Part shown: positions 8,378-16,935 of the stretch, piece after piece
How positions within the stretch are numbered: the first letter of the stretch is position 1
Layout: the number at the start of each line of letters is the position of its first letter
NCBI RefSeq assembly: GCF_023746615.1
Contig: NZ_CP082275.1
Coordinates: 2,294,001 to 2,358,000, forward strand
Direction: 5' to 3'
Source of the DNA: Grimontia kaedaensis
GTDB lineage: Bacteria > Pseudomonadota > Gammaproteobacteria > Enterobacterales > Vibrionaceae
DNA length: 64,000 bases
Program-made: the position numbers and the translations under genes
Notes under the pieces: generated by a model
What the model was told of the DNA's origin: nothing
What the model saw: only the letters and a program-made list of their open reading frames with translations
The model's database searches: none

Positions 8378-9604
8378 ATGAATCAACTCATTTCCGTGGG
8401 CGCACTCGAATCCTTCCTGATTGCGATTTTCGTACTCTTCCTTGGACACTTTATTAACGCCCGCGTATCCGTATTTAAGAAGTTCAACATCCCTGAGCCC
8501 ATTGTCGGTGGTTTGGTTGTGGCTGGTGCAATTACTGCACTGCATTTCAATGGTATTGAGCTGGAGTTTCATCTTCCGCTTCAGCACACCTTTATGCTGA
8601 TGTTCTTTGCAACCGTCGGACTGGCAGCGAACTATACCCAGCTTCTAAAAGGCGGTGCGAAAGTCTTTATTTTCCTTGGTGTTGCATCACTATATATCGT
8701 GCTGCAAAACGGCATTGGTATCTCGATGGCGACTGCGCTGGGGCTAGACCCGCTGATGGGTTTGATTGCCGGCTCCATTACCTTATCTGGCGGTCATGGT
8801 ACTGGTGCCGCTTGGTCTCAGACTTTTCAGGATGTTTATGGCTTGGAGAATGTGCTCGAGATTGCCATGGCATCCGCCACTTTTGGCTTGGTGATGGGCG
8901 GCGTTATTGGCAGCCCGGTTGCTCAACGTCTGGTTGAAAAGAATAAACTCAAATCCCAGTACGGCAACACCAACAATACGCATGAGCAATTCCCTGAACT
9001 GGTCACGTATAACGAGAATGAGCAGGACAAAGTCACCGCGAAAAAAGTCATCGAAACCCTGTTTGTGTTGTTGATCTGTGTGACAGGCGCAAAGTATCTC
9101 GAGCAGTGGGTCAGCAGTTTTGAAATCAGCTGGCTGATGATCCCTGACTTTGTTTATGCCCTATTTATCGGCGTAGTCATTACCAACGTTCTCGAAGTGA
9201 CTAAAGTAGAAAAGCTGGATGTGGAAACCGTCGATATTTTGGGTACGGTTTCACTGGCACTGTTCCTTGCCATGGCGCTAATGAGCCTGAAGCTTTGGAA
9301 CATTCTCGACCTGGCGCTGCCATTTCTGGCGATTCTGATAGTGCAGTCATTGATGTTGGCGCTGTTCTCCTACTTCATAACCTACAGAGTGATGGGCAGA
9401 AATTATGATGCCGCAGTCATTTCCAGCGGCCATTGCGGTTTTGGCTTAGGCGCAACGCCGACCGCCGTGATGAATATGGGTTCAGTGGTAAACCGGTTTG
9501 GCCCTTCACCGCAAGCCTTCATGGTGGTCCCGATTGTGGGCGCGTTCTTTATTGATATCGTCAACCTCATCATTTTACAGACAACGCTGACGTTCATCGG
9601 CTAA
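8378..9604 (+). CDS. gltS: Sodium/glutamate symporter
   Basis: Na+-coupled glutamate uptake carrier of the inner membrane, 408 residues, the usual GltS length. It has the two-fold repeat of five-helix units with Gly-rich re-entrant segments: LSGGHGTGAAW in the first half and SGHCGFGLGATPTAVMNM in the second. The opening through GHFINARV and the IPEPIVGGLV segment are typical. The start has AGAGG close upstream. It is a single gene with its own terminator. The ~210 bases upstream (8169-8377) should hold its promoter, but I see no specific operator. Confidence 0.93.
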   Translation: MNQLISVGALESFLIAIFVLFLGHFINARVSVFKKFNIPEPIVGGLVVAGAITALHFNGIELEFHLPLQHTFMLMFFATVGLAANYTQLLKGGAKVFIFLGVASLYIVLQNGIGISMATALGLDPLMGLIAGSITLSGGHGTGAAWSQTFQDVYGLENVLEIAMASATFGLVMGGVIGSPVAQRLVEKNKLKSQYGNTNNTHEQFPELVTYNENEQDKVTAKKVIETLFVLLICVTGAKYLEQWVSSFEISWLMIPDFVYALFIGVVITNVLEVTKVEKLDVETVDILGTVSLALFLAMALMSLKLWNILDLALPFLAILIVQSLMLALFSYFITYRVMGRNYDAAVISSGHCGFGLGATPTAVMNMGSVVNRFGPSPQAFMVVPIVGAFFIDIVNLIILQTTLTFIG

Positions 9605-9607
9605 CAC

Positions 9608-9634
9608 AATCCCCGCTTTGGGCGGGGATTTGTC
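9608..9634 (+). terminator. Intrinsic terminator after gltS
   Basis: AATCCCCGC and GCGGGGATT flank a 5-base loop and are followed by TTGTCTATT. Confidence 0.75.
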
Positions 9635-9719
9635 TATTCCTGACTGTCGCACTATTAGAAAAGCAAATTTGCACGACTGTGAATAAGCTTTTTGCATCAT
9701 TCTTCCAGCGCATTTCGCT

Positions 9720-10751
9720 ATGTCCCATTACCGCAGTTTTGCAATTCAACATTCACGGCTGCTTTATATGCTGAGGGTCGCATTGGTAATGGGATTAATC
9801 CTCGTGATTGTCAGACAGTTCAACCTTCCTTATGGTTACTGGGCGCTGATCACCGCGGTCACCATACTCGGTGCAATTCCCTTTGTTGGTGGTGTGGTAT
9901 CCAAAGCAAACCAGAGAATTTGGGGCACGGTCGCTGGAGCCGCTGTAGGGTTAGCCCTTTTCCTTATCCCTCCGCAATATCATTGGACACATCACCTCGC
10001 TTTTTTTGGCCTACTTATCAGCACTATGTACTTCACGCAAGAGAAATACGCTTACGCTGCACTCATGGCAGCGATAACCATAGTGATCGTGGCTGGTGGT
10101 GGCCCAGCCGATTTTGAAGCGGCAGGCTGGCGTATTCTCAACGTTGTTTGGTCAGCAGTATTGTCGATTCTCGCCAGTCTTTATGTTTTTCCAGCCAGAG
10201 CTACCGATCAATTCATCTACCTACTTGAATCCTTTTGCCATCAATGCGGTCAGTTTTATCATCAACACAATGAAACCATGTCAGACAATACATTTGTCCC
10301 ACAAAATGCCATTTCGCTGTCTAACCTGATTGAGAAGCAACAAGGCTTACTGCCACATGCCGCGAGAGAATCCGGCCCGTTAAAGCCTGTTTTGGTCTCT
10401 ATTCTTTCCATAGAAAAACGCATTCATACCGACTTGGAAACCTTGATGAGCACAAACTGGGATAGCCAACAAGGGAAAGAGAAGATCGGCGATCTTGATG
10501 GATTGAAAACGGCTAAGGAAGAGTTAGCGTCACAATTTGATGCGCTGAGAGATGGCCTGGTGAACCGTGAAGTCAATATCTTGGATTCAGAATCTTTGCT
10601 CCTGATGAGCCTCAAACCCAAACACCAATTGTCTGACGATGATGATGCGAGTGACATCAGTTATTACGGTTATCTTTGGTTGAATCGCGAACTTGCTAGA
10701 CAGTTGGTGCACCTTACCGTAGCAGGCAAGAAACTTTTCCAGTATCGATAA
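9720..10751 (+). CDS. FUSC family inner-membrane protein
   Basis: A 343-residue protein with one block of hydrophobic helices (residues ~10-165) and a soluble C-terminal half of ~170 residues. The membrane block carries the FUSC-type pattern PYGYWALITAVTILG, GGVVSKANQRIWGTVAGAAVG and a later LYVFPARATDQF. Members include YccS, AaeB and plant ALMT-like proteins and are thought to form anion or aromatic-acid permeation pathways. At half the usual length this one has a single FUSC bundle and probably works as an oligomer. The substrate is unknown. The nearest upstream gene, gltS, has its own terminator. Confidence 0.75.
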   Translation: MSHYRSFAIQHSRLLYMLRVALVMGLILVIVRQFNLPYGYWALITAVTILGAIPFVGGVVSKANQRIWGTVAGAAVGLALFLIPPQYHWTHHLAFFGLLISTMYFTQEKYAYAALMAAITIVIVAGGGPADFEAAGWRILNVVWSAVLSILASLYVFPARATDQFIYLLESFCHQCGQFYHQHNETMSDNTFVPQNAISLSNLIEKQQGLLPHAARESGPLKPVLVSILSIEKRIHTDLETLMSTNWDSQQGKEKIGDLDGLKTAKEELASQFDALRDGLVNREVNILDSESLLLMSLKPKHQLSDDDDASDISYYGYLWLNRELARQLVHLTVAGKKLFQYR

Positions 10752-10782
10752 GTGGAGATCGAAATCAATACTGATAGAAACG

Positions 10783-10839
10783 AAAAAGGCCGCGGATAAT
10801 TAAGCGGCCTTTTCTAATGTGGCGGAGAGATAGGGATTT
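10783..10839. repeat. 57-bp repeat A: terminator plus 3' 20 bases of tRNA-Ser
   Basis: It matches 10972-11028 at 53 of 57 positions. It comprises an intrinsic terminator stem (AAGGCCGC and GCGGCCTT) and the last ~20 nucleotides of the tRNA-Ser gene, including the CCA, but not the rest of the tRNA. For the rightward FUSC gene the stem also serves as a terminator, 30 bases after its stop. Confidence 0.85.
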
Positions 10840-10971
10840 ATGCGGTCGCTTCGCGCCCTTCCCTGCGGGCCGTTGCCTATTCGGCTTCGCCGGGCAACGT
10901 TGTCTCGCTTCGCTCGGCTGAACCTAGAGTCTAGGGTTCTTCACCCTATATCTTGCGAGGGTTCAGAATGC
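10840..10971. other. GC-rich spacer between tRNA 3'-end repeats
   Basis: This block is GC-rich compared with its surroundings and contains many short GAAG-looped hairpins. On the minus strand examples are CGGC-GAA-GCCG inside GTTGCC/GGCAAC, and GAGCGAAGCGAG. It lies downstream of the tRNA on the minus strand. A 60-codon plus-strand frame crosses it but shows no protein-like features. Confidence 0.6.
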
Positions 10972-11003
10972 AAAAAGGCCGCTGATAGTTCAGCGGCCTT
11001 TGC
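10972..11003 (-). terminator. Intrinsic terminator of tRNA-Ser
   Basis: On the minus strand AAAGGCCGCTGA and its complement with a short loop are followed by TTTTTG, a few bases after the tRNA 3' end. This is the second copy (B) of the 57-bp repeat, 10972-11028. Confidence 0.85.
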
Positions 11004-11008
11004 TAATG

Positions 11009-11099
11009 TGGCGGAGAGATAGGGATTTGAACCCTAGATACGCTATTAACGTATGCCGGTTTTCAAGACCGGTGCTTTCAACCACTCAGCCATCTCTCC
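11009..11099 (-). tRNA. serT: tRNA-Ser (anticodon TGA)
   Basis: A 91-base tRNA with acceptor stem GGAGAGA paired to TCTCTCC, discriminator G and encoded CCA. The anticodon stem is CCGGT/ACCGG with loop CTTGAAA, giving anticodon TGA. The long variable arm (CATACGTTAATAGCGTATC region) is typical of serine tRNAs, and the T-arm carries GGTTCAAATCC. It decodes UCA-type codons. Its 3' terminal 20 bases are repeated 189 bases downstream. Confidence 0.95.
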
Positions 11100-11653
11100 G
11101 TAAGTGCTGCGTATACTAATGTGCAGTTTGCATGGTGTAAACCCATTATTTATGCATTTTAGTTCGAATGCATACATTTAAGCCATCATGTGCATATACC
11201 CTTCAGCTCCTGACACATATTCAATCAGTTATCCCTAAATAAGCTTTATATTGAATCTGAAAGTGCATAAACATCTAATCAAACTTGAGACAGTATTCTA
11301 GTCACAACTAAACCCTAAAAAACAATCGGGTAATGGCGTTGTTGCCATGTGTTGATTATTCGTTAAACATTTTCACCTCTCATTTACATAAAAACAGCAT
11401 GTTAGGTGTTGTACTTCTTCACATTTTCTCCCAAAAAATGTCTCATTTCTTCGAAGATCAATGCCTAGATCACACCTCTAAACTGTTCAATTTGCGCCCA
11501 TGTTTTCAACCCCTATACTAAATTTTGTTAACTATGTGTTAATAAAACTTCGAAATGGTTTTACGAGGTTCACATCATTTTTAGGCTGCTTGCCTCTTAT
11601 GAGCCTTGTCCATGAGTAACAAACCAGTAATAACCAATAAAGGATTGATAGGT
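11100..11653. other. AT-rich intergenic region upstream of the amino-acid ABC operon
   Basis: About 550 bases. It must hold the tRNA-Ser promoter (leftward) and the operon promoter (rightward). No protein-like frame, repeat or clear operator is evident. The frame of the binding-protein gene is open from 11606, but the ATG at 11654 has the better ribosome-binding site. Confidence 0.4.
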
Positions 11654-12799
11654 ATGGTTAATAAAAAGTCGACACTCGGGCTCGCAGTGCTCTCAGCTCT
11701 ACTGCTTGCAGGCTGTGATAGCGGTGGTAACAGCGCTGAAAGTCAGAAACAAATCGACGACCTTCAAAAGCAGGTAGCTTCGCTCGAGAAGCAACTGTCT
11801 GAAGCAAAAGCGAGCACTGCACAGGCACCTGCTCCTTCTGCCCAAGGTGAAAATACTCTGGAGAAAGTGAAGAAAGCAGGCGTTATTAGCTGTGGTGTGA
11901 GCACCGGTCTTCCAGGCTTCTCTAACCCTAACGCTAACGGCGAGTGGGAAGGTATTGATGTTGAGTTCTGTCAGGCAATGGCTGCTGCAGTACTTGGCGA
12001 CAAGAGTAAAGTTAAATTCGTTCCCCTGACAGCGAAAGAGCGTTTCACCGCGCTGCAATCTGGTGAAATCGACTTACTTTCCCGTAACACCACCTGGACA
12101 CTGCAACGTGACGGTACTCTGGGCTTGAACTTTGTTGGCGTTAACTACTATGACGGCCAGGGCTTCATGGTGAAAAAAGATTTGGGCGTGAAGAGCGCTC
12201 TGGAGCTTGATGGAGCGTCGGTATGTGTTCAATCGGGTACAACGACAGAGCTTAATCTATCTGACTACTTCCGCTCTAACGGCATGTCTTTCAAACCAGT
12301 GGTTTACGATACGTACGATGCAACTGTAAAAGGCTTTGAGTCAGGCCGCTGTGATACACTCACTACTGACCAATCTGGTCTGTATGCATCACGCATCAAG
12401 CTGGCTGATCCAGCCAGTGCTGTTGTACTGCCAGAAATCATCTCTAAAGAGCCTCTGGGTCCTGTTGTTCGTCAAGGTGATGACAACTGGTTCAACATTG
12501 CTAAATGGACCTTGAACACCATGATCAATGGTGAAGAATTCAACATCACTTCTGCAAATGTCGATGAGATGGTGAACTCTAAAGATCCAAACATTCGCCG
12601 TATCCTGGGCCAAGACGGTCCTAAAGGTAAAGGTCTCGGCCTGAATGATGACTGGGGTTACCAAGTAATCAAACAGGTAGGTAACTACAACGAGAGCTTC
12701 CAGCGCACTGTCGGCTCTGACTCTCCACTGCAAATCTCACGTGGTGTGAATGCGCTTTGGAGTGACGGCGGCATCCTGTATGCGCCACCTATCCGCTAA
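11654..12799 (+). CDS. aapJ: Amino-acid ABC transporter substrate-binding lipoprotein (AapJ-like) with coiled-coil stalk
   Basis: Binding component of a general L-amino-acid importer. Residues 1-21 form a lipoprotein signal with lipobox LLAG-C21. Asp at +2 is the classical inner-membrane retention signal. Residues ~30-52 make a short coiled coil (I34, L37, V41, L44, L48, A51 at a/d positions), then an Ala/Pro/Gln-rich linker, then the family-3 binding domain starting at TLEKVKKAGVISCGVSTG. Usual AapJ proteins are soluble periplasmic proteins with a cleaved signal and no stalk. The ATG at 11654 follows an AGGA/GATAGG ribosome-binding site. It is the first gene of a four-gene operon, separated from the permease by a strong hairpin. 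Confidence 0.9.
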   Translation: MVNKKSTLGLAVLSALLLAGCDSGGNSAESQKQIDDLQKQVASLEKQLSEAKASTAQAPAPSAQGENTLEKVKKAGVISCGVSTGLPGFSNPNANGEWEGIDVEFCQAMAAAVLGDKSKVKFVPLTAKERFTALQSGEIDLLSRNTTWTLQRDGTLGLNFVGVNYYDGQGFMVKKDLGVKSALELDGASVCVQSGTTTELNLSDYFRSNGMSFKPVVYDTYDATVKGFESGRCDTLTTDQSGLYASRIKLADPASAVVLPEIISKEPLGPVVRQGDDNWFNIAKWTLNTMINGEEFNITSANVDEMVNSKDPNIRRILGQDGPKGKGLGLNDDWGYQVIKQVGNYNESFQRTVGSDSPLQISRGVNALWSDGGILYAPPIR

Positions 12800-12826
12800 T
12801 AAGTCGTTCGTTTAATAAACGCATGC

Positions 12827-12850
12827 TGGGGCACAGGATTCTGTGCCCCA
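12827..12850 (+). promoter_or_regulatory. Hairpin between binding-protein and permease genes
   Basis: TGGGGCACAG and CTGTGCCCCA, a perfect 10-bp stem with a GATT tetraloop, lies 27 bases after the stop and without a T tract. Hairpins at this position typically protect the upstream mRNA from 3' exonucleases or partly attenuate, so that binding protein exceeds permease. Confidence 0.6.
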
Positions 12851-12883
12851 TAATTAACGTTATAAGGATAGAGGTGCAGATGT

Positions 12884-14092
12884 ATGGCATCTAAAGATAA
12901 TGCGCTGAACTCAGGATCCGTCGCACGACCTGAGAAGAAGCAAAGCATCATTTACAATCCGACCTTCCGCTCTGTCGTATTCCAAGCTGTAGCTATTATC
13001 GCGCTGGTGTTTTTTGTCTACACCATCGTCAACAATGCCCTGACCAATCTTGAGTCACGTGGTATTGCTACAGGGTTTGATTTTTTGACACAGGAAGCGG
13101 GATTTGGGATTGGTTTGACGCTGATTGAGTACGATGAAACGTATTCTTATGGCCGAACCTTTTTCGTTGGCCTGTTAAATACCGCGTTGGTCTCCGTGCT
13201 CGGTATCGTCTTTGCAACTATCATCGGTTTTCTGATGGGTATCGCGAGACTATCGAACAACTGGCTGCTAAGCCGTTTTGCTGCGGTTTATATTGAAATT
13301 TTCCGAAATATCCCGTTGCTTCTTCAAATTTTCTTCTGGTATTTCGCGGTTCTTCAAGCTCTGCCATCCCCAAGAGAAAGTATCAGTATTGGTGAATCCT
13401 TCTTCCTTAACGTGCGAGGTATGTTCTTTACCCGTCCCGTCTTTGAGGAAGGTTCCACCATCATCTTTGTTGCGTTAGCTGCTGCGCTGGTTTTCAGCTT
13501 TGTGCTGGCCAAATGGGCAAAACGCAAACAGGAAACAACAGGTGAACAAACGCCGGTATTTACCATTTCATTGGCAGCCATCATAGGATTACCGCTGATA
13601 GCGTTCTTCGTTGCGGGTATGCCGGTATCACTGGAATACCCAGAGCTGAAAGGGTTTAACTTCCGCGGAGGGATTTCCATTATCCCTGAGTTAGCGGCGT
13701 TAACACTCGCATTGTCTATTTACACGGCCTCTTTTATTGCAGAGATCGTGCGCTCCGGTATTAATGCTGTGAGCCATGGACAAACAGAAGCAGCGATGGC
13801 ATTGGGCTTACCGCGCGGTAAAACACTGCGATTGGTTATTATCCCGCAAGCAATGCGCATCATCATCCCACCTCTGACCAGCCAATACCTGAACCTGACA
13901 AAGAACTCATCACTAGCGATGGCTATCGGTTATCCGGATCTGGTGTCAGTGTTTGCGGGTACGACCTTGAATCAAACGGGTCAGGCTATCGAGATTATCG
14001 CTATGACGATGGGGGTTTATCTAACTCTCAGCCTACTAACGTCCTTGCTTATGAATATTTACAACGCCAAGATGGCACTGGTTGAGAGGTAA
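12884..14092 (+). CDS. aapQ: Amino-acid ABC transporter permease, AapQ-like
   Basis: Inner-membrane permease of 402 residues. The N-terminal membrane segment and a large insert precede the transmembrane core. The helix-loop signature contacting the ATPase is EAAMALGLPRGKTLRLVIIPQAMR near residues 300-325, followed by PPLTSQYLNLTKNSSLA, both characteristic of the HisM/GlnP permease family. The larger size and the early YGRTFFVGLLNTALVS segment match the AapQ/BztB type. It is three bases upstream of the next permease. Confidence 0.92.
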   Translation: MASKDNALNSGSVARPEKKQSIIYNPTFRSVVFQAVAIIALVFFVYTIVNNALTNLESRGIATGFDFLTQEAGFGIGLTLIEYDETYSYGRTFFVGLLNTALVSVLGIVFATIIGFLMGIARLSNNWLLSRFAAVYIEIFRNIPLLLQIFFWYFAVLQALPSPRESISIGESFFLNVRGMFFTRPVFEEGSTIIFVALAAALVFSFVLAKWAKRKQETTGEQTPVFTISLAAIIGLPLIAFFVAGMPVSLEYPELKGFNFRGGISIIPELAALTLALSIYTASFIAEIVRSGINAVSHGQTEAAMALGLPRGKTLRLVIIPQAMRIIIPPLTSQYLNLTKNSSLAMAIGYPDLVSVFAGTTLNQTGQAIEIIAMTMGVYLTLSLLTSLLMNIYNAKMALVER

Positions 14093-14095
14093 CCC

Positions 14096-15196
14096 ATGAC
14101 AAGAAAACATGAGTTTCAACCTGATCTGCCACCACCACCTAATACGGTAGGTGCGGTCGGTTGGCTGAGAAAAAATCTCTTCTCTAGCCCGCTGAATTCA
14201 GTGATGACAGTCGTGCTGGCCTATATCGCCATCATGGCGCTATGGTCTGTGTTCGACTGGGCGTTCTTGAATTCAGACTGGGTTGGCACAACGAGGGAAG
14301 ACTGTACAAGTGATGGCGCTTGTTGGGTATTCATTAATGTTCGCTTTGAGCAGTTCATGTTCGGGTTCTACCCGAGTGAAGAACTCTGGCGTCCTAAACT
14401 CTTCTACGCGATTCTGGCTATTTTCACGGCACTGCTGATATACGAAAAAACGCCAAAACGCGGTTGGATTCTGCTGCTGTTCTTGGTGGCATTCCCCATC
14501 ATGGCGGTCTTCCTGCTGTTTGGTGATGTTGCTGGTCTGCCTAAAGTGGAAACGCACCTTTGGGGTGGCTTATTGATCACCATGATCATTGCCATTGTGG
14601 GTATCGTGATTTCACTGCCTATCGGTATTGTGCTGGCACTGGGCCGACGTTCAGAAATGCCTATCATCCGAAGCCTGTCTACCGTCTATATCGAGGCATG
14701 GCGTGGTGTTCCGCTGATCACCGTTCTGTTTATGGCGTCGGTGATGTTGCCGCTGTTCATGTCAGGTGAATCGGAAACCAACAAGTTAGTGCGCGCACTG
14801 ATTGGTGTGGTCATGTTTGCTTCGGCATACATGGCAGAGGTAGTACGTGGTGGCCTTCAGGCAATTCCAAAGGGCCAGTATGAAGCCGCTGACGCCCTCG
14901 GACTCACATACTGGAAGAAGATGAATCTCATCATCCTTCCTCAGGCGCTCAAAATCACGATTCCATCCATCGTAAATACCTTTATCGGTCTGTTTAAAGA
15001 CACCAGTCTGGTTCTGATTATCGGTATGTTTGATGTACTAGGTGTCGGCCAAGCCGCCAATACCGACCCGAACTGGCTCGGTTTCGCAACAGAAAGCTAC
15101 GTGTTCGTTGCTCTCGTTTTCTGGATCTTCTGTTTCGGCATGTCGCGCTACAGTATCTATCTGGAAAACAAGCTTCATACCGGTCACAAGCGATAA
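14096..15196 (+). CDS. aapM: Amino-acid ABC transporter permease, AapM-like
   Basis: Second permease subunit, 366 residues, pairing with AapQ in the inner membrane. The core contains LPIGIVLALGRRSEMP, the conserved IEAWRGVPLITVLFM, and the ATPase-contact loop QYEAADALGLTYWKKM followed by ILPQALKITIPSIVN. A ~150-residue N-terminal region with extra helices and a Cys-containing periplasmic loop is usual for AapM/BztC. It starts 3 bases after aapQ and lies 18 bases before aapP, so is almost certainly co-transcribed. Confidence 0.92.
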   Translation: MTRKHEFQPDLPPPPNTVGAVGWLRKNLFSSPLNSVMTVVLAYIAIMALWSVFDWAFLNSDWVGTTREDCTSDGACWVFINVRFEQFMFGFYPSEELWRPKLFYAILAIFTALLIYEKTPKRGWILLLFLVAFPIMAVFLLFGDVAGLPKVETHLWGGLLITMIIAIVGIVISLPIGIVLALGRRSEMPIIRSLSTVYIEAWRGVPLITVLFMASVMLPLFMSGESETNKLVRALIGVVMFASAYMAEVVRGGLQAIPKGQYEAADALGLTYWKKMNLIILPQALKITIPSIVNTFIGLFKDTSLVLIIGMFDVLGVGQAANTDPNWLGFATESYVFVALVFWIFCFGMSRYSIYLENKLHTGHKR

Positions 15197-15214
15197 AGAA
15201 CAAGGATTGTATTT

Positions 15215-15964
15215 ATGAGTCAACAAGACGCCCCTGTTATCAAACTGACTGATATGAACAAATGGTACGGTCAGTTCCATGTACTGAAAAACATCAACCT
15301 GTCGGTCGCGAAAGGTGAGAAAATCGTTATTTGTGGTCCTTCAGGCTCAGGTAAATCCACCATGATTCGATGCATCAACCGTCTTGAAGAGCATCAACAA
15401 GGCTCGATCGTTGTTGCAGGCACAGAATTGACGGACGATTTGAAAAACATCGAAGCGGTGCGTAAAGAAGTCGGAATGTGTTTCCAACACTTCAACCTCT
15501 TTCCTCACCTAACGGTTCTGGAAAACTGTACCCTTGCCCCTATTTGGGTGAAGAAGATGCCGAAAGACGAAGCAGAAGCGATCGCCATGAAGTATCTCGA
15601 GCGTGTAAAAATTCCAGAGCAGGCTGACAAATACCCAGGTCAATTGTCTGGTGGTCAGCAGCAGCGTGTGGCGATTGCCCGTTCACTGTGCATGAACCCT
15701 AACGTCATGCTATTTGATGAGCCAACTTCGGCTCTCGATCCAGAAATGGTTCGTGAGGTGCTGGATGTCATGGTTGAGCTGGCAGAAGAAGGCATGACCA
15801 TGCTGTGTGTGACGCACGAAATGGGCTTTGCGAAAGAAGTAGCTGACCGTGTGATCTTTATGGATGCTGGTGAAATTATTGAAGAAAACGTTCCAGAGGA
15901 GTTCTTCAACAACCCTCAATCGGACCGAACTCAACTTTTCCTCAGTCAAATCCTGCATCACTAA
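15215..15964 (+). CDS. aapP: Amino-acid ABC transporter ATP-binding protein, AapP-like
   Basis: ATPase of the importer, 249 residues. Walker A is GPSGSGKST, the Q-loop is CFQHFNLFPH, the signature is LSGGQQQRVAIARSL, Walker B is VMLFDEPTSALDPEM and the switch His lies in CVTHEMGFA. This is the GlnQ/HisP class. It is the last gene of the operon and is followed at once by a terminator. Confidence 0.95.
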   Translation: MSQQDAPVIKLTDMNKWYGQFHVLKNINLSVAKGEKIVICGPSGSGKSTMIRCINRLEEHQQGSIVVAGTELTDDLKNIEAVRKEVGMCFQHFNLFPHLTVLENCTLAPIWVKKMPKDEAEAIAMKYLERVKIPEQADKYPGQLSGGQQQRVAIARSLCMNPNVMLFDEPTSALDPEMVREVLDVMVELAEEGMTMLCVTHEMGFAKEVADRVIFMDAGEIIEENVPEEFFNNPQSDRTQLFLSQILHH

Positions 15965-15974
15965 TTGTTAATAA

Positions 15975-16008
15975 AAAGCCGCTACACTTACTGGGTGCAG
16001 CGGCTTAT
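15975..16008 (+). terminator. Intrinsic terminator of the aap operon
   Basis: AAGCCGCT and AGCGGCTT arms with an inner CAC/GTG extension, followed by ATTAAC. The T tract is weak. Confidence 0.65.
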
Positions 16009-16177
16009 TAACATCTATTTACAAACTCGAATGCGACCGTATGGCACGATACTTTAGTATTTTCAGAGGCTAAGCCGCATTATTATCATTTGTGCGACAA
16101 TTGTGACTTGAAAAATTAAGCCGAAGACGCCATTAATGTCGTAATAGATACTATATGTACCCCATTGGGAGAAACCT

Positions 16178-16843
16178 ATGAACGAACGTTTTGTTTCAGC
16201 CAGTCAAACACAAGAGAGTGCGTTGGCGACAAACAAAGTACTGCGTAACACCTACTTTCTGTTGTCACTGACTCTGGTATGGGCGGCTCTCGTAGCCGGC
16301 GTATCAATGGCTGCTAACCTACCTTACCCAGGTATCATCATCACTCTGGTTGGTTTCTACGGTCTGCTGTTCTTGACTGAAAAGAACAAGAACAACTCAA
16401 TGGGCCTGGTGTTTACCTTCTTGTTCACCGGGTTCACCGGTTACACTCTCGGCCCTATTTTAAACATGTATGTAGGTGCTGGTATGGGCTGGGCAATTGC
16501 TCCGGCACTGGGTGGCACAGCACTAACCTTCATGGCGTGTTCAGCCTACGCACTAACTACCAAGCGTGACCTTTCGTTCCTGAACGGTATGCTGCTGGCT
16601 GGTTTCGTTGTGCTGGTAGTGGGTATGATTGCAAACATCTTCCTGCAAATGCCAATGCTGTCTGTCGCAATCAGCGGTATCTTCGTGCTGTTCTCAACAG
16701 GTGTTATCTTGTTGACCACTCAGTCTATCGTTCGTGGTGGTGAGACTAACTACATCTCCGCGACAATCAGCCTGTACGTGTCTATCTACAACCTGTTCCT
16801 GAGCCTGCTGCAACTGCTTGGCATTTTCGGTGGCGACGATTAA
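16178..16843 (+). CDS. yccA: Bax inhibitor-1/YccA family inner-membrane protein
   Basis: A 221-residue protein with seven hydrophobic segments. It starts with a short polar N-terminus (MNERFVSASQTQESALATNK) and has VLRNTYFLLSLTLVW at helix 1. The closing segment with YISATISLYVSIYNLFLSLL carries the acidic/Asn features of the TMBIM fold. YccA interacts with the FtsH protease and limits its action on membrane substrates in E. coli; that role is carried over by homology. It has a GGGAG ribosome-binding site upstream. It is followed by tusE, acylphosphatase and rlmI, the same neighbourhood as in E. coli. Confidence 0.93.
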   Translation: MNERFVSASQTQESALATNKVLRNTYFLLSLTLVWAALVAGVSMAANLPYPGIIITLVGFYGLLFLTEKNKNNSMGLVFTFLFTGFTGYTLGPILNMYVGAGMGWAIAPALGGTALTFMACSAYALTTKRDLSFLNGMLLAGFVVLVVGMIANIFLQMPMLSVAISGIFVLFSTGVILLTTQSIVRGGETNYISATISLYVSIYNLFLSLLQLLGIFGGDD

Positions 16844-16858
16844 CCGAACATATTGATT

Positions 16859-16887
16859 TGAAAAAGCTCCTTCGGGAGCTTTTTTTG
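16859..16887 (+). terminator. Intrinsic terminator after yccA
   Basis: AAAAAGCTCC, TTCG loop, GGAGCTTTTTTT. A UUCG-type tetraloop, 15 bases after the stop. Confidence 0.9.
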
Positions 16888-16935
16888 TTTCTGTTTAGGT
16901 ATTATCCTTTGCGCGTTCGAAATACGAGGTTATCC

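Noticed and set aside
10840..11022. 60-codon plus-strand frame across the tRNA 3' repeat
   Set aside because: Arg/Ala/Ser-rich translation of the hairpin-rich spacer and of the antisense of tRNA-Ser; no ribosome-binding site.
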